A program made the position numbers and the translations under genes. A stretch of 56,404 nt of DNA, taken from Paracoccus sigandri (GTDB lineage Bacteria > Pseudomonadota > Alphaproteobacteria > Rhodobacterales > Rhodobacteraceae). A model generated the notes under the pieces. It saw nothing but the letters and a program-made list of their open reading frames with translations. It was not told the origin of the DNA and searched no databases. Of the stretch, positions 42,963 to 50,597 are shown in pieces. The stretch spans positions 1-56,404 of the forward strand of contig NZ_QNRC01000027.1 of assembly GCF_003709565.1 (NCBI RefSeq), written 5' to 3'. Numbering within the stretch: position 1 is the stretch's first letter; each line of letters begins with the position of its first letter.

Positions 42963-44639
42963 TTAATGGGCGTGGCTGTGGTCCCAGTCCTCGCGCTTGG
43001 GCAGCTGCTCGAAGGTGTGCTCCGGCGGCGGGCAGGGCAGGGTCCATTCCAGCGTGTCGGCATGCTCGTTCCAGTAGTTGTTCTCGGTCACGCGCTTGCC
43101 CGCGAACAGGGTGTAGAACACCACGCCGATGAAGAACAGGAACGAGGCGAAGGCGATATAGGCGCCGATCGAGCTGATGTTGTTCCAGTAGGAGAACTCG
43201 ACCGGATAGTCGATATAGCGGCGCGGCATGCCCTGGCGGCCCAGGAAGTGCTGCGGGAAGAAGATCAGGTTCGAGCCGATGAACATCGCCCAGAAATGCA
43301 GCTTGCCGGCCCATTCGGGATATTGCCGGCCCGACATCTTGCCGATCCAGAAATAGACCCCGGCGAAGATCGCGAAGACCGCGCCAAGCGACATCACGTA
43401 GTGGAAATGCGCCACGACGTAATAGGTGTCGTGATAGACCCGGTCCAGCGGCGCCTGGCTCAGCACCACGCCGGTCACGCCGCCGACAGTGAACAGGAAC
43501 AGGAAGCCGAAGGCCCAGAGCATCGGCGTCTTGAACTCGACACTTCCGCCCCACATCGTCGCGATCCAGCTGAACACCTTGATGCCGGTGGGCACCGCGA
43601 TGGTCATCGTGGCCAGCATGAAATAGGCCTGCTGGGTCAGCGACATGCCGACCGTGTACATGTGGTGCGCCCAGACCACGAAGCCCAGCACGCCGATCGC
43701 GGCCATGGCCAGCACCATCGGCAGATAGCCGAAGATCGGCTTCTTGGCGAAGGTGGCGATGACGTGGCTGATGATGCCGAAGCCGGGCAGGATGATGATG
43801 TAGACCTCGGGATGGCCGAAGAACCACAGGATATGCTGATAGAGGATCGGGTCGCCGCCGCCGGCCGGGTTGAAGAAGTTCGTCCCGAAGTTGCGGTCCA
43901 TCAGCAGCATGGTGATGGCGCCGGCCAAGACCGGCAGGGCCAGCAGGATCAGCCAGGCGGTGATGAAGACCGACCAGGCGAACAGCGGCACCTTGAACAG
44001 CGTCATGCCGGGGGCGCGCATGTTCAGGAAGGTGGTGATGATGTTGATCGCACCCAGGATCGAGCTGGCGCCCGAGACGTGGACGGCGAAGATCGCCAGG
44101 TCCATCGAATAGCCGCCCTCGACCGTGGACAGCGGCGGATAGAGCACCCAGCCCACGCCCGAGCCGGGCTGCTCCGAGCCGCCGGGCGCGAACAGCGAGG
44201 CGACGCCGAGCGCCACGCCCGCGACATACATCCAGTAGGAAAGGTTGTTCAGGCGCGGGAAGCTCATGTCCGGGGCGCCGATATGGAGCGGCATGAAATA
44301 GTTGCCGAAGCCGCCGAACAGCGCCGGGATGACGACGAAGAACATCATCAGCACGCCATGATAGGTGATCATGACGTTCCACAGATGGCCGTTGGGCGTG
44401 CATTCCGCCGATGCGTCGGCGATCAGCCGCGCGCCTTCCAGGCACATGTACTGCACGCCGGGATGCTGCAGCTCCATCCGCATGTAGACGGTGAAGCAGA
44501 CCGAGATCAGCCCGACCACACCCGCCGTGAACAGATAGAGGATCCCGATGTCCTTGTGATTGGTGGACATGAACCAACGGGTGAAGAACCCGCGCTGGTC
44601 GTGATGGTCGTCGTGGCCCTGTGCGGCTGCGTCTGCCAT
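42963..44639 (-). CDS. ctaD: Cytochrome c oxidase subunit I, aa3 type
   Basis: The 558-residue, twelve-helix protein is the catalytic subunit of the aa3 oxidase. Residues visible at the Paracoccus denitrificans positions include heme-a ligand His94 (ITYHGVLMMF), D-channel Asp124 and Asn131 (GAPDMSFPRLNN), the CuB/tyrosine crosslink site WFFGHPEVY, the CuB HH pair in VWAHHMY, and the heme ligands in VAHFHYVM. GAGGGAG precedes the ATG. Subunits II and III are not in this window; only DUF2244 follows, as for the free-standing ctaDII locus of Paracoccus. Confidence 0.97.
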   Translation of the reverse strand: MADAAAQGHDDHHDQRGFFTRWFMSTNHKDIGILYLFTAGVVGLISVCFTVYMRMELQHPGVQYMCLEGARLIADASAECTPNGHLWNVMITYHGVLMMFFVVIPALFGGFGNYFMPLHIGAPDMSFPRLNNLSYWMYVAGVALGVASLFAPGGSEQPGSGVGWVLYPPLSTVEGGYSMDLAIFAVHVSGASSILGAINIITTFLNMRAPGMTLFKVPLFAWSVFITAWLILLALPVLAGAITMLLMDRNFGTNFFNPAGGGDPILYQHILWFFGHPEVYIIILPGFGIISHVIATFAKKPIFGYLPMVLAMAAIGVLGFVVWAHHMYTVGMSLTQQAYFMLATMTIAVPTGIKVFSWIATMWGGSVEFKTPMLWAFGFLFLFTVGGVTGVVLSQAPLDRVYHDTYYVVAHFHYVMSLGAVFAIFAGVYFWIGKMSGRQYPEWAGKLHFWAMFIGSNLIFFPQHFLGRQGMPRRYIDYPVEFSYWNNISSIGAYIAFASFLFFIGVVFYTLFAGKRVTENNYWNEHADTLEWTLPCPPPEHTFEQLPKREDWDHSHAH

Positions 44640-44744
44640 ACCCGAACTCCCTCAGATATATTCGATTCCGGTCCGGCAGACCGGCATTTCCCAGCGTTCT
44701 TCTAGACCAGCCATGCCGACCCGGCAATGCCCTATAGGGCTGAG

Positions 44745-44780
44745 AACGGACGGCGAAGCCCCGCGGCCGCGCCGTCCGTT
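44745..44780 (-). terminator. Intrinsic terminator of the universal stress protein gene
   Basis: Eleven-bp arms AACGGACGGCG and CGCCGTCCGTT flank a 14-base loop just after the stop of the stress protein gene on the minus strand. Confidence 0.65.
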
Positions 44781-44796
44781 TCCGCCGTCCCGGCGC

Positions 44797-45234
44797 TCAG
44801 CGGTAGACCAGCACCGGGATCTTCGAATGGGTCAGCACCTTGGTCGCCTGGCTGCCCAGGACGATCGCCGCCACCCCGCGCCGGCCGTGCGAGGCCATGG
44901 CGATCAGGTCGCAGCCGTCCTCCAGCGCGGCGTCGATGATCGCCTCGTAGGGGTAGTCGTGCCACTTGTGGCGTGTCGTGACGGCAACGCCCGCGGCCTT
45001 CGCCTTTTCCTCGGCCGCGGCCAGGATCTCTTTGGCGAAGGCGATGGCATTCGCCTCGTAATTCACGCGTGTGCTCTCGATCTGCACCGCATCTGTGCCG
45101 GGGATATGAAAGAGTTCGGAGACGGTCAGGATCGTGACTTCCGCTCCGGCCTCGGCGGCGAAGGCTATGCCGCGTTCGACCGCCTGACCGGCAAGATCCG
45201 ACCCGTCGGTCGGGATCAGTATGTGCTTGAACAT
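44797..45234 (-). CDS. Universal stress protein, UspA family
   Basis: The 145-residue protein has the Usp fold: KHILIPTDGSDLAGQAVERG at the start and the ATP-binding type G-2x-G-9x-G(S) region MASHGRRGVAAIVLGSQATKVL near the end, so it probably binds nucleotide. GGGAGG precedes the ATG. An FNR-type box lies about 100 bp upstream, which suggests induction at low oxygen. It lies between ctaD and cycA, all on the minus strand, with its own terminator. Confidence 0.92.
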   Translation of the reverse strand: MFKHILIPTDGSDLAGQAVERGIAFAAEAGAEVTILTVSELFHIPGTDAVQIESTRVNYEANAIAFAKEILAAAEEKAKAAGVAVTTRHKWHDYPYEAIIDAALEDGCDLIAMASHGRRGVAAIVLGSQATKVLTHSKIPVLVYR

Positions 45235-45329
45235 CGTCTGGTCCTCCCATCGCGGTTCCGGGCTGCGCCGAGAAGGCGGCGCTGCCGCATCGACCCCGTC
45301 AGGCTGCCACAGACAGGAGGCGGCGTAAA

Positions 45330-45343
45330 ATGATCTGCATCAA
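45330..45343 (-). promoter_or_regulatory. FNR/FnrP-type box upstream of the universal stress protein gene
   Basis: On the minus strand TTGATGCAGATCAT matches the FNR consensus TTGATNNNNATCAA at nine of ten defined bases. It lies 96-109 bases before the ATG of the stress protein gene. Usp genes with FNR boxes are known in Paracoccus, where FnrP activates them on oxygen limitation. No good -10 box was seen at the expected distance. Confidence 0.6.
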
Positions 45344-45441
45344 GCCGGCCCGGCCGGGCCGCCGTCCTTCACGGCGCCGGGTCCGTTTCACTGCGCGGGG
45401 GCGCGTCGGAATGTCGCATCCCCGCGCCGGCCCGGCGCGCC

Positions 45442-45888
45442 CTATTGGGCGCCGGGCGAGACGCTGGCCAGATAGGCGACGATATCGGCCTGATTCCGGG
45501 TCAGCTTGAAGGTCATCTTGGTGCGCGCGCCCGCGTCGCCGGTCTTTTCCTGCAGCCAGGCGCGCGGATCGGTGACATAGGCGATCAGCTCCTCCTCGGT
45601 CCAGACCATGTCGGGATCGGCCTCGGCCACCGCGCGCAGCCCGTCGCCATAGGCATAGCCCTCGACCGAGGCGATCTTCTGCCCCACCACGCCCCACAGG
45701 TTCGGCCCGATGATGCCGCCCTTGATGAGGTCGTTGCCCTGGTCGTCGCGGACCATGTGGCAGGACCGGCACTTGCGGAACTCGGCCTCGCCGGCGGCGG
45801 GGTCGCCCGCCTGCTGGGCAAGGACGGGGCCAGAGAGGGGGGCGGAGAGGATGGCGGAGAGAAGGGCGCCGGTAAGAATGGACTTCAT
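45442..45888 (-). CDS. cycA: Cytochrome c-550-type soluble c-type cytochrome
   Basis: The 148-residue protein has a Sec signal peptide (SILTGALLSAILSAPLSG, cleavage near AQQA) and a class I cytochrome c domain: heme motif CRSCH (Cys40, Cys43, His44), GPNLWGVVGQKIAS, and axial Met125 in RTKMTFKL. The sequence closely follows Paracoccus cytochrome c-550, the periplasmic electron carrier from bc1 to the aa3 oxidase, consistent with ctaD nearby. It lacks the acidic C-terminal extension I recall for P. denitrificans c-550, ending YLASVSPGAQ. The ATG at 45888 gives a normal signal peptide. Confidence 0.9.
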   Translation of the reverse strand: MKSILTGALLSAILSAPLSGPVLAQQAGDPAAGEAEFRKCRSCHMVRDDQGNDLIKGGIIGPNLWGVVGQKIASVEGYAYGDGLRAVAEADPDMVWTEEELIAYVTDPRAWLQEKTGDAGARTKMTFKLTRNQADIVAYLASVSPGAQ

Positions 45889-46002
45889 GATTTCCTCGCA
45901 CATGACGCGTGTCGCTGGGTGGCGCGCAGTATAGGACGGGACCAGCCGGGATGCGAATGGCCGCGTGGTCGCACCCCGGCGCGGCGCCGTAATGGGCAAA
46001 GC

Positions 46003-46647
46003 TCAGCCGAAATGGGCGGGAAAGCTATCCTTCAGCGCCAGGTCCAGATCGGCCATGCCGACCGGCAGGCCCAGGTCGACCAGGCTGGTGACGCCGTGCC
46101 CGCTGATGCCGCAGGGCACGATGCCGGCGTAATGGCCGAGGTCGGGCTCGACATTGATCGCGATGCCGTGGAAGCTGACCCAGCGGCGCAGCTTGACGCC
46201 GATGGCGGCGATCTTGTCCTCGCGCGCAGAGCCGTCGGGCAGGGGCGGCTTGTCGGGGCGGGCGATCCAGACGCCGACCCGGCCCTCGCGCAGCTCTCCC
46301 TTCAGGTTGAAGCGCGACAGGGCGTCGATCACCCAGGCCTCCAGCCGCGTCACGAAGGCGCGCACGTCGCGGCCGCGCCGGTTCAGGTCCAGCATGACAT
46401 AGACGACGCGCTGGCCCGGCCCGTGATAGGTATATTGCCCGCCGCGCCCGGCACTGTGGACCGGGAAGCGCGCCTCCAGCAGGTCGGCGGATTTCGCGCT
46501 GGTCCCGGCGGTATAGAGCGGCGGATGCTCGACCAGCCAGACCAGCTCGTCGGCCTCGCCGGCCAGAATCGCGGCGACGCGGGCCTCCATGAAGGCCAGC
46601 GCCTCGTCATAGCCGGTCAGGCCGCCCTTGATGATCCATTCCACCAT
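46003..46647 (-). CDS. lipB: Octanoyl-(acyl-carrier-protein) transferase LipB
   Basis: The 214-residue enzyme transfers octanoate from ACP to lipoyl domains. It shows VWLVEHPPLYTAGTSA, RGGQYTYHGPGQRVVYVML, the catalytic lysine in IAAIGVKLRRW, VSFHGIAINV and the catalytic cysteine in GIVPCGISGHGVTSL. The start at 46647 fits the family; the frame is open upstream toward the tRNA. It is encoded 128 bp from, and opposite to, tRNA-Leu. Confidence 0.95.
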   Translation of the reverse strand: MVEWIIKGGLTGYDEALAFMEARVAAILAGEADELVWLVEHPPLYTAGTSAKSADLLEARFPVHSAGRGGQYTYHGPGQRVVYVMLDLNRRGRDVRAFVTRLEAWVIDALSRFNLKGELREGRVGVWIARPDKPPLPDGSAREDKIAAIGVKLRRWVSFHGIAINVEPDLGHYAGIVPCGISGHGVTSLVDLGLPVGMADLDLALKDSFPAHFG

Positions 46648-46775
46648 GCCCGCGATCTGGCCCGAAGCGGTCGCGGCGTCAAGCCCGGCCGGTCGCGGAG
46701 GAGGGGCGCGGGTCGGACGAAAAATGCCCTTTTCATTCCCCGGCGCCTCTTGTATCAGGCGCGAACTGCCCGGAT

Positions 46776-46862
46776 GCGGTCGTGGCGGAATTGGTAGACG
46801 CGCAGCGTTGAGGTCGCTGTTCCTTAACCGGAGTGGAAGTTCGAGTCTTCTCGACCGCACCA
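46776..46862 (+). tRNA. tRNA-Leu (anticodon GAG)
   Basis: The 87-base sequence folds as a class II tRNA. The acceptor stem GCGGTCG pairs with CGACCGC, followed by encoded ACCA. The D-arm contains GGTAGAC, the anticodon stem CAGCG/CGCTG closes the loop TTGAGGT (anticodon GAG), a long variable arm follows, and the T-arm is GGAAG TTCGAGT CTTCT with a G-T closing pair. Everything immediately downstream is phage-like and lower in GC, so its 3' end is a likely integration site. Confidence 0.95.
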
Positions 46863-47220
46863 TCTTAACCTGAATAATGACGCAATATCAGCGTATTAAG
46901 CTGTTTCCAGGGTATTCGGTCCCCCTTTCAGTCTACCTTTCGGCGCGCGCTTGACTGCCCGTGGTGGCGCCGCAAAGGCGTAACAGCAACCGTATCGGCT
47001 CAAGTCTCCCTGGCTGCCCCTCGATCAGGGCAGGGGGGTGGCTCATGGGGGTGGGGGTCTATAGAGGCAGGGGGGTGGGGGTAAAAATCGGGCGCGCCGT
47101 TTCCTCTACTCGTCTCCCCCTCGGGCGGCTTGCAAATTTTTCCTTTTTAAGATTGCAGGCTGGTGGCTGTCGGGTGAACTTTAGGCCTGTTTCGATCACT
47201 GGCGCCGCCGAGGAAACGCC
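46863..47220. other. Gene-free leader of the element with a G-rich tract
   Basis: This 358-bp stretch has no credible gene. It holds a G-rich tract at about 47028-47082 on the plus strand in which GGCAGGGGGGTGG occurs twice and GGGGGTGGGGGT runs could form a G-quadruplex. An AT-rich segment (GCAAATTTTTCCTTTTTAAG) at about 47131-47151 lies upstream of the first gene and may hold its promoter. Confidence 0.45.
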
Positions 47221-47454
47221 ATGTCCACCAAACAGCACAGCCTCATCTACAAATCTGACGACGCAACATGGCTGCAGCTATGCCAGAAAATCGCGGCCGA
47301 AAGCACCGGAAAGCTTGATGAAGGCACCCGTGCGATGCAGGCTCTGATGGGGCTTACAGCATCTGGCTCTTTTGGGCCCAACGGCGCCCAGATCGACATT
47401 AATGGAAAAGGGGCGCGGCGGTTGGCCAAGGCGGAACATGGCCAAGACGAGTAA
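47221..47454 (+). CDS. Small hypothetical protein, first gene of the element
   Basis: The 77-residue protein (MSTKQHSLIYKSDDATWLQL, later IDINGKGARRLAKAEHGQDE) is not recognised. It is soluble and mixed-charge, with no clear helix-turn-helix. GAGGAAAC lies upstream of the ATG. Its last 17 bases overlap the next gene's start, so the two are probably translated together, which makes a paired function (for example regulator plus effector) plausible but unproven. Confidence 0.6.
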   Translation: MSTKQHSLIYKSDDATWLQLCQKIAAESTGKLDEGTRAMQALMGLTASGSFGPNGAQIDINGKGARRLAKAEHGQDE

Positions 47455-47926
47455 CTGCGGCGACGAGTCACGGACGACCGCAATGGGGCTATTCAACTAT
47501 GCCCATAGCTATTGGGTTTCGGCGGCTGTGCTGGAAAAGTCTCCTCGCGAAGTCACCCACAAGGACGCGCCGGTTGACTACCTTTATTATCACGCGATTG
47601 AGCTTTACCTGAAATCGTACTTGCGCCTGAAGGGATATTCGCTGGCCGACCTGAAGAAGCTTGGCCATTCAATCCCGAAGCTGCATGACAGGGCGATTTC
47701 TGAAGGCTTGCCGGCTAATGCTGAAGATCGCGAGGTGATCGCTATGATACCTGCGAACTACTTGCCATCGCGCTACATCCAGACTGGTGCCTTCAGCAAA
47801 GCCCGGCCAGAGGCGCTTTGGGGCGTATGCCGCCTGCTTCATGAGGATATTGAGCCCGCCGTGAACGTGGCCTCCGGCGTCAGCCGGCGACGGCACATCC
47901 CTTATATCGAGGATGACGACAACTGA
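47438..47926 (+). CDS. HEPN-like domain protein
   Basis: From the ATG at 47438 the product has 162 residues. The central part, HSYWVSAAVLEKS, then YLYYHAIELYLKSYLRLKGY and LKKLGHSIPKLHDRA, has the spacing of a HEPN helical-bundle domain, found in nucleotide-binding and RNase toxin partners and in phage defence proteins. The catalytic RxxxxxH (R-x4-6-H) motif of HEPN RNases is not evident, so it may be a non-catalytic member. It overlaps the 77-aa gene; another possible start is the ATG at 47483. The C-terminus is acidic (YIEDDDN). Confidence 0.55.
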   Translation: MAKTSNCGDESRTTAMGLFNYAHSYWVSAAVLEKSPREVTHKDAPVDYLYYHAIELYLKSYLRLKGYSLADLKKLGHSIPKLHDRAISEGLPANAEDREVIAMIPANYLPSRYIQTGAFSKARPEALWGVCRLLHEDIEPAVNVASGVSRRRHIPYIEDDDN

Positions 47927-47985
47927 CGCTTTCCCGAACGTCCTGTGCATCCTGGTGGTGTGCCCTTCGGGCGCATAAGGTGGGT

Positions 47986-48426
47986 ATGAACGATCCCAAG
48001 CGCACCCCCCGCATATCACCGAAGGTCCGCACCGCCATTGAGTTGCGAGTGCAGAAGGGTCTTTCGATCGCCGCCGCAGCCGAGGAAGCGGGCCTGTCGC
48101 GCTTCGGCCTTCAGAAGGCAATGAAGCGTCCCTCTGTGGCAGATTTTCTTGCTGAAACCCAGACCCGCTTTTTGTCCGAGGTGAACAACAAGCGCGCAAT
48201 CCTGCGAGCCCGCGCCCTCGACATCGCCGCGGACATGCTGAACAGCACTGACACCGACAGCAAGGTGAAGCTCAGGCTGATTGAAATGCTGATGGCGGAC
48301 GGCAAGGCACCGGCCGTCGCGGTCCATGTGGATGCCAGCACCAATGTGGGGGGCGGCGGGTATGAGTTCGTGCGGCCGGGGGCGCGGGTGATCGAGATCG
48401 AGGATAAGCCGCAGGGTGGGGAATAG
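47986..48426 (+). CDS. Phage-type helix-turn-helix protein, small-terminase-like
   Basis: The 146-residue protein has an N-terminal helix-turn-helix (QKGLSIAAAAEEAGLSRFGL, residues about 22-42) followed by a long helical region FLAETQTRFLSEVNNKRAIL and a Gly-rich acidic tail. This layout is like phage small terminase or related DNA-recognition proteins. AAGGTGGGT precedes the ATG at 47986; a GTG two codons earlier is also open. No large terminase gene follows; the next gene is on the opposite strand. Confidence 0.55.
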   Translation: MNDPKRTPRISPKVRTAIELRVQKGLSIAAAAEEAGLSRFGLQKAMKRPSVADFLAETQTRFLSEVNNKRAILRARALDIAADMLNSTDTDSKVKLRLIEMLMADGKAPAVAVHVDASTNVGGGGYEFVRPGARVIEIEDKPQGGE

Positions 48427-48546
48427 GGCCGCTGTGCGGCTATGCCATCATCCGGGCATCCTCTCTTGTGGCAGGGCGTGAGATCGCGGTGACCGAAAGC
48501 GGCGCGCACTCAGATGTCACGCCCTCGGATGGCATGCTGACCCGTT

Positions 48547-48759
48547 TCAGTAGGTTGTGCAGCTTACGTTGCCGGTTCCGCCAATGCAGCGGGTCACGGT
48601 TCCGCCTCTTTGGCGCGCCATTTCTTCGTGAAACGCCTGCTGGCAAGCGCGCGTCTGGGCCATGCCGATATCCGTCAAGCCGATTGGGCATCCCTCGGCT
48701 GTCGTAGGGGTGTCGCAGGCCGTCAGGGCCAGCAGCGCCATAATCGTCAAAATTCGCAT
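48547..48759 (-). CDS. Small Cys-rich lipoprotein
   Basis: The 70-residue product starts MRILTIMALLALTACDTPTT, a textbook lipoprotein signal with lipobox LTAC (Cys15), and then has a short mature part with four further cysteines ending RCIGGTGNVSCTTY. AGGAGG lies five bases before the ATG. It is on the opposite strand to its neighbours, as expected for a separately expressed prophage cargo gene; a surface or superinfection-related role is only a guess. Confidence 0.7.
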   Translation of the reverse strand: MRILTIMALLALTACDTPTTAEGCPIGLTDIGMAQTRACQQAFHEEMARQRGGTVTRCIGGTGNVSCTTY

Positions 48760-49072
48760 CGATACCTCCTTTGCCAACATCGGCAGACTAACGCCGGATC
48801 CTCGCTCAGCGCATCCCTCGCGATCCACAAGCCACATAGAGGGATACACAGGAAAGCCACCAGTCGCGCGCAGCGGCGCAGAGGGGCACGGCAAAACGAA
48901 TTCAGATCACCACCGTTGACGGCCGGGAAACCGGCGCCCCGCCCTGTTCATGTGCAAGAAGCACCATAGATGTGCATGATCGATCCAGATGTAGAGCGGC
49001 GCAGGTTGGCTTGGGAGTGGAGTTCCCCACGCGCGACCGTCTGCCGTCACTGGTTTTTTTCAGGAGGCACGA
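48760..49072. other. Intergenic region between divergent genes, no gene seen
   Basis: This 313-bp stretch separates the lipoprotein and an XRE-type gene. No frame with a ribosome site and protein-like composition was found. It contains two near-copies of ATGTGCA (about 48950 and 48970) and must hold promoters for both directions, but none could be assigned. Confidence 0.35.
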
Positions 49073-49591
49073 ATGACCGAAGAAAGATTGATGGCCCATT
49101 TGAAGGCGGTACAGGACGCAGGCTGGTGGATCATCGCGGTGGATGCTCATGGAGCTCAACTGTTCAATGGGACGGACGGCAGCATGATCTATGCCCCGGT
49201 GGGAGAAGATATCCCGAAGGCCCGGGGTGCTGACGAATGTGTCACCGTGACGAGATCGGCAGAGGCCTGCGCCATCCTGGCCGAGCGGCGGAATGCAGCT
49301 GGGCTTTCAATCGAGGAACTTGCAGAACTGATGGGGCAGTCAGAGGCTTGGCTCGTCAGGCATGAAAACCCGCGCACCAAGCAGGCCCCGGGCATTGAGG
49401 GGTTTCTTGCGTGGGCGGAAGTGTTGGGGGTCGAGGTATACTTGCGCCCAGCGCCAATGCCTCAGACCACATTGCGATGGATAAGCGGCACCCGGAACAA
49501 ACAGCCATCACGCGAACGCCGCTTTGCCATTGAGCGTTCGCGTGATGTTGCCCGGCTTGCTGAGAAACAGGCCAAAGGCTGGCACCCATGA
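49073..49591 (+). CDS. XRE-type helix-turn-helix protein
   Basis: The 172-residue protein has an N-terminal part of unknown type (MAHLKAVQDAGWWIIAVDAH) and, at about residues 66-120, an XRE/Cro helix-turn-helix: AILAERRNAAGLSIEELAEL then MGQSEAWLVRHENPRTKQAP and FLAWAEVLGVEVYL. CAGGAGG precedes the ATG. It may be a regulator of the element; the N-terminal domain could sense a ligand or partner. An imperfect hairpin overlaps its stop codon (49587-49620). Confidence 0.65.
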   Translation: MTEERLMAHLKAVQDAGWWIIAVDAHGAQLFNGTDGSMIYAPVGEDIPKARGADECVTVTRSAEACAILAERRNAAGLSIEELAELMGQSEAWLVRHENPRTKQAPGIEGFLAWAEVLGVEVYLRPAPMPQTTLRWISGTRNKQPSRERRFAIERSRDVARLAEKQAKGWHP

Positions 49592-49734
49592 AAAGCCCCC
49601 ACGCTGGGCAGGGCTTCATGGTTGCATTGAGGGATTGATACGAGACTGCTATTCTTTGCCCGCCCGGTCGTGTCAGGAACCCGCGATGGCACGCTTGCAT
49701 CTGGCTCGTCTGACGTCCGCAGGTGCCGGGTATC

Positions 49735-50256
49735 TCACCAAGTCGGTGGTGCCGTGCCTGATCTTGATGTGGCTAGCACCAAGGGCGGCTCCTTCGGAAA
49801 GGACCGGATGTCGAACCACTTGAAGCAGGTGCCGTCCGGGTTGCGGCGGTCGCCCGAGGATATGGAGAAGCCGTTCGATGCCTGCCGGATCAGCCCGGCA
49901 CGGAAGGCGCGCAGATCCAGCAGCCACCACAGGTCAAAGCCCGTCTGGGCAGCGTTCGCATGGCCGTAAAACAACCAGTCGCCTTCGCCGTTCACTATCT
50001 TGGCCAGCTCAGTGGGGTTGCCGGACGGCAGGCGCGAGCGGATGGTGAAATCGTAGGGATACCGCCCGGCATAGCCATGACGCCGCACACGGGCCGCTAT
50101 CCTCACGTCCCGGCCATCCAGCATCAGAAGATCGGTTGCCTGCCGCATGTCCAGGTGATCCGGGGCCACGCTGAGCAGGTGCGCGCCGACAATGCGGCGG
50201 ATCTCGGGAATGAATTGATCGGACCAATGTCGGTTAGTGGAATAGGCCGCGTCCAT
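49735..50256 (-). CDS. Phage-type hypothetical protein
   Basis: The 173-residue protein is rich in aromatic and charged residues, with RQATDLLMLDGRDVRIAARV, then GYAGRYPYDFTIRSR, ELAKIVNGEGDWLFYGHAN and FDLWWLLDLRAFRAGL. I recall similar proteins in phage genomes; the acidic residue and beta-strand pattern (TDLLML...DVRIAARV) hints at a restriction-endonuclease-like fold, but no complete PD-(D/E)xK motif is present. The ribosome site is weak. It is the downstream partner of the 90-aa gene on the same strand. Confidence 0.6.
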   Translation of the reverse strand: MDAAYSTNRHWSDQFIPEIRRIVGAHLLSVAPDHLDMRQATDLLMLDGRDVRIAARVRRHGYAGRYPYDFTIRSRLPSGNPTELAKIVNGEGDWLFYGHANAAQTGFDLWWLLDLRAFRAGLIRQASNGFSISSGDRRNPDGTCFKWFDIRSFPKEPPLVLATSRSGTAPPTW

Positions 50257-50314
50257 GATGCTGCGCCGGTTGTTGAAAGGATCGGCGCCCGACCGAGGCC
50301 GGGCGCAGGGGCGA

Positions 50315-50587
50315 TCAGGGTCGTGAGATGCTATCCAGTCCGTGGTTCATCTGGTGAGCGAGATCCCGCGCCGTTTCAAGAACTCCCCGCAGGGTGGTGG
50401 CTTGTTGCGTCTCATCAATGCAGAGTTCGGCGGCGGTGATCAGGGCATGAATGCGAACCGCTTTGCGCTGCATTTCATCCAAGTAATCTTCTATCTTCGT
50501 TGCGCGACTTTCTGGCGTTGTTGCCGGCACCAGCGGCTCTACAGGGGTGTCAGGCTGGACGGTGAAATCGGCATGATGATTGGTCAT
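50315..50587 (-). CDS. Small hypothetical protein under the inverted-repeat promoter
   Basis: The 90-residue acidic helical protein (ESRATKIEDYLDEMQRKAVR, ATTLRGVLETARDLAHQMNH) is not recognised. AAAGGA precedes its ATG. It is divergent from the small XRE gene; between them are two pairs of perfect inverted repeats and a promoter directed at this gene, so it is likely controlled by that regulator. The 173-aa gene follows 58 bp downstream on the same strand. Confidence 0.65.
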   Translation of the reverse strand: MTNHHADFTVQPDTPVEPLVPATTPESRATKIEDYLDEMQRKAVRIHALITAAELCIDETQQATTLRGVLETARDLAHQMNHGLDSISRP

Positions 50588-50597
50588 GGCGTTTTCC

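Noticed and set aside
47438..47926. Catalytic HEPN RNase toxin
   Set aside because: No R-x4-6-H motif could be found, so only a HEPN-like fold is claimed, not RNase activity.
49587..49620. Hairpin CATGAA...TTCATG overlapping the XRE stop codon as a terminator
   Set aside because: The stem is bulged and no T-run follows; it may be chance or a weak structure.
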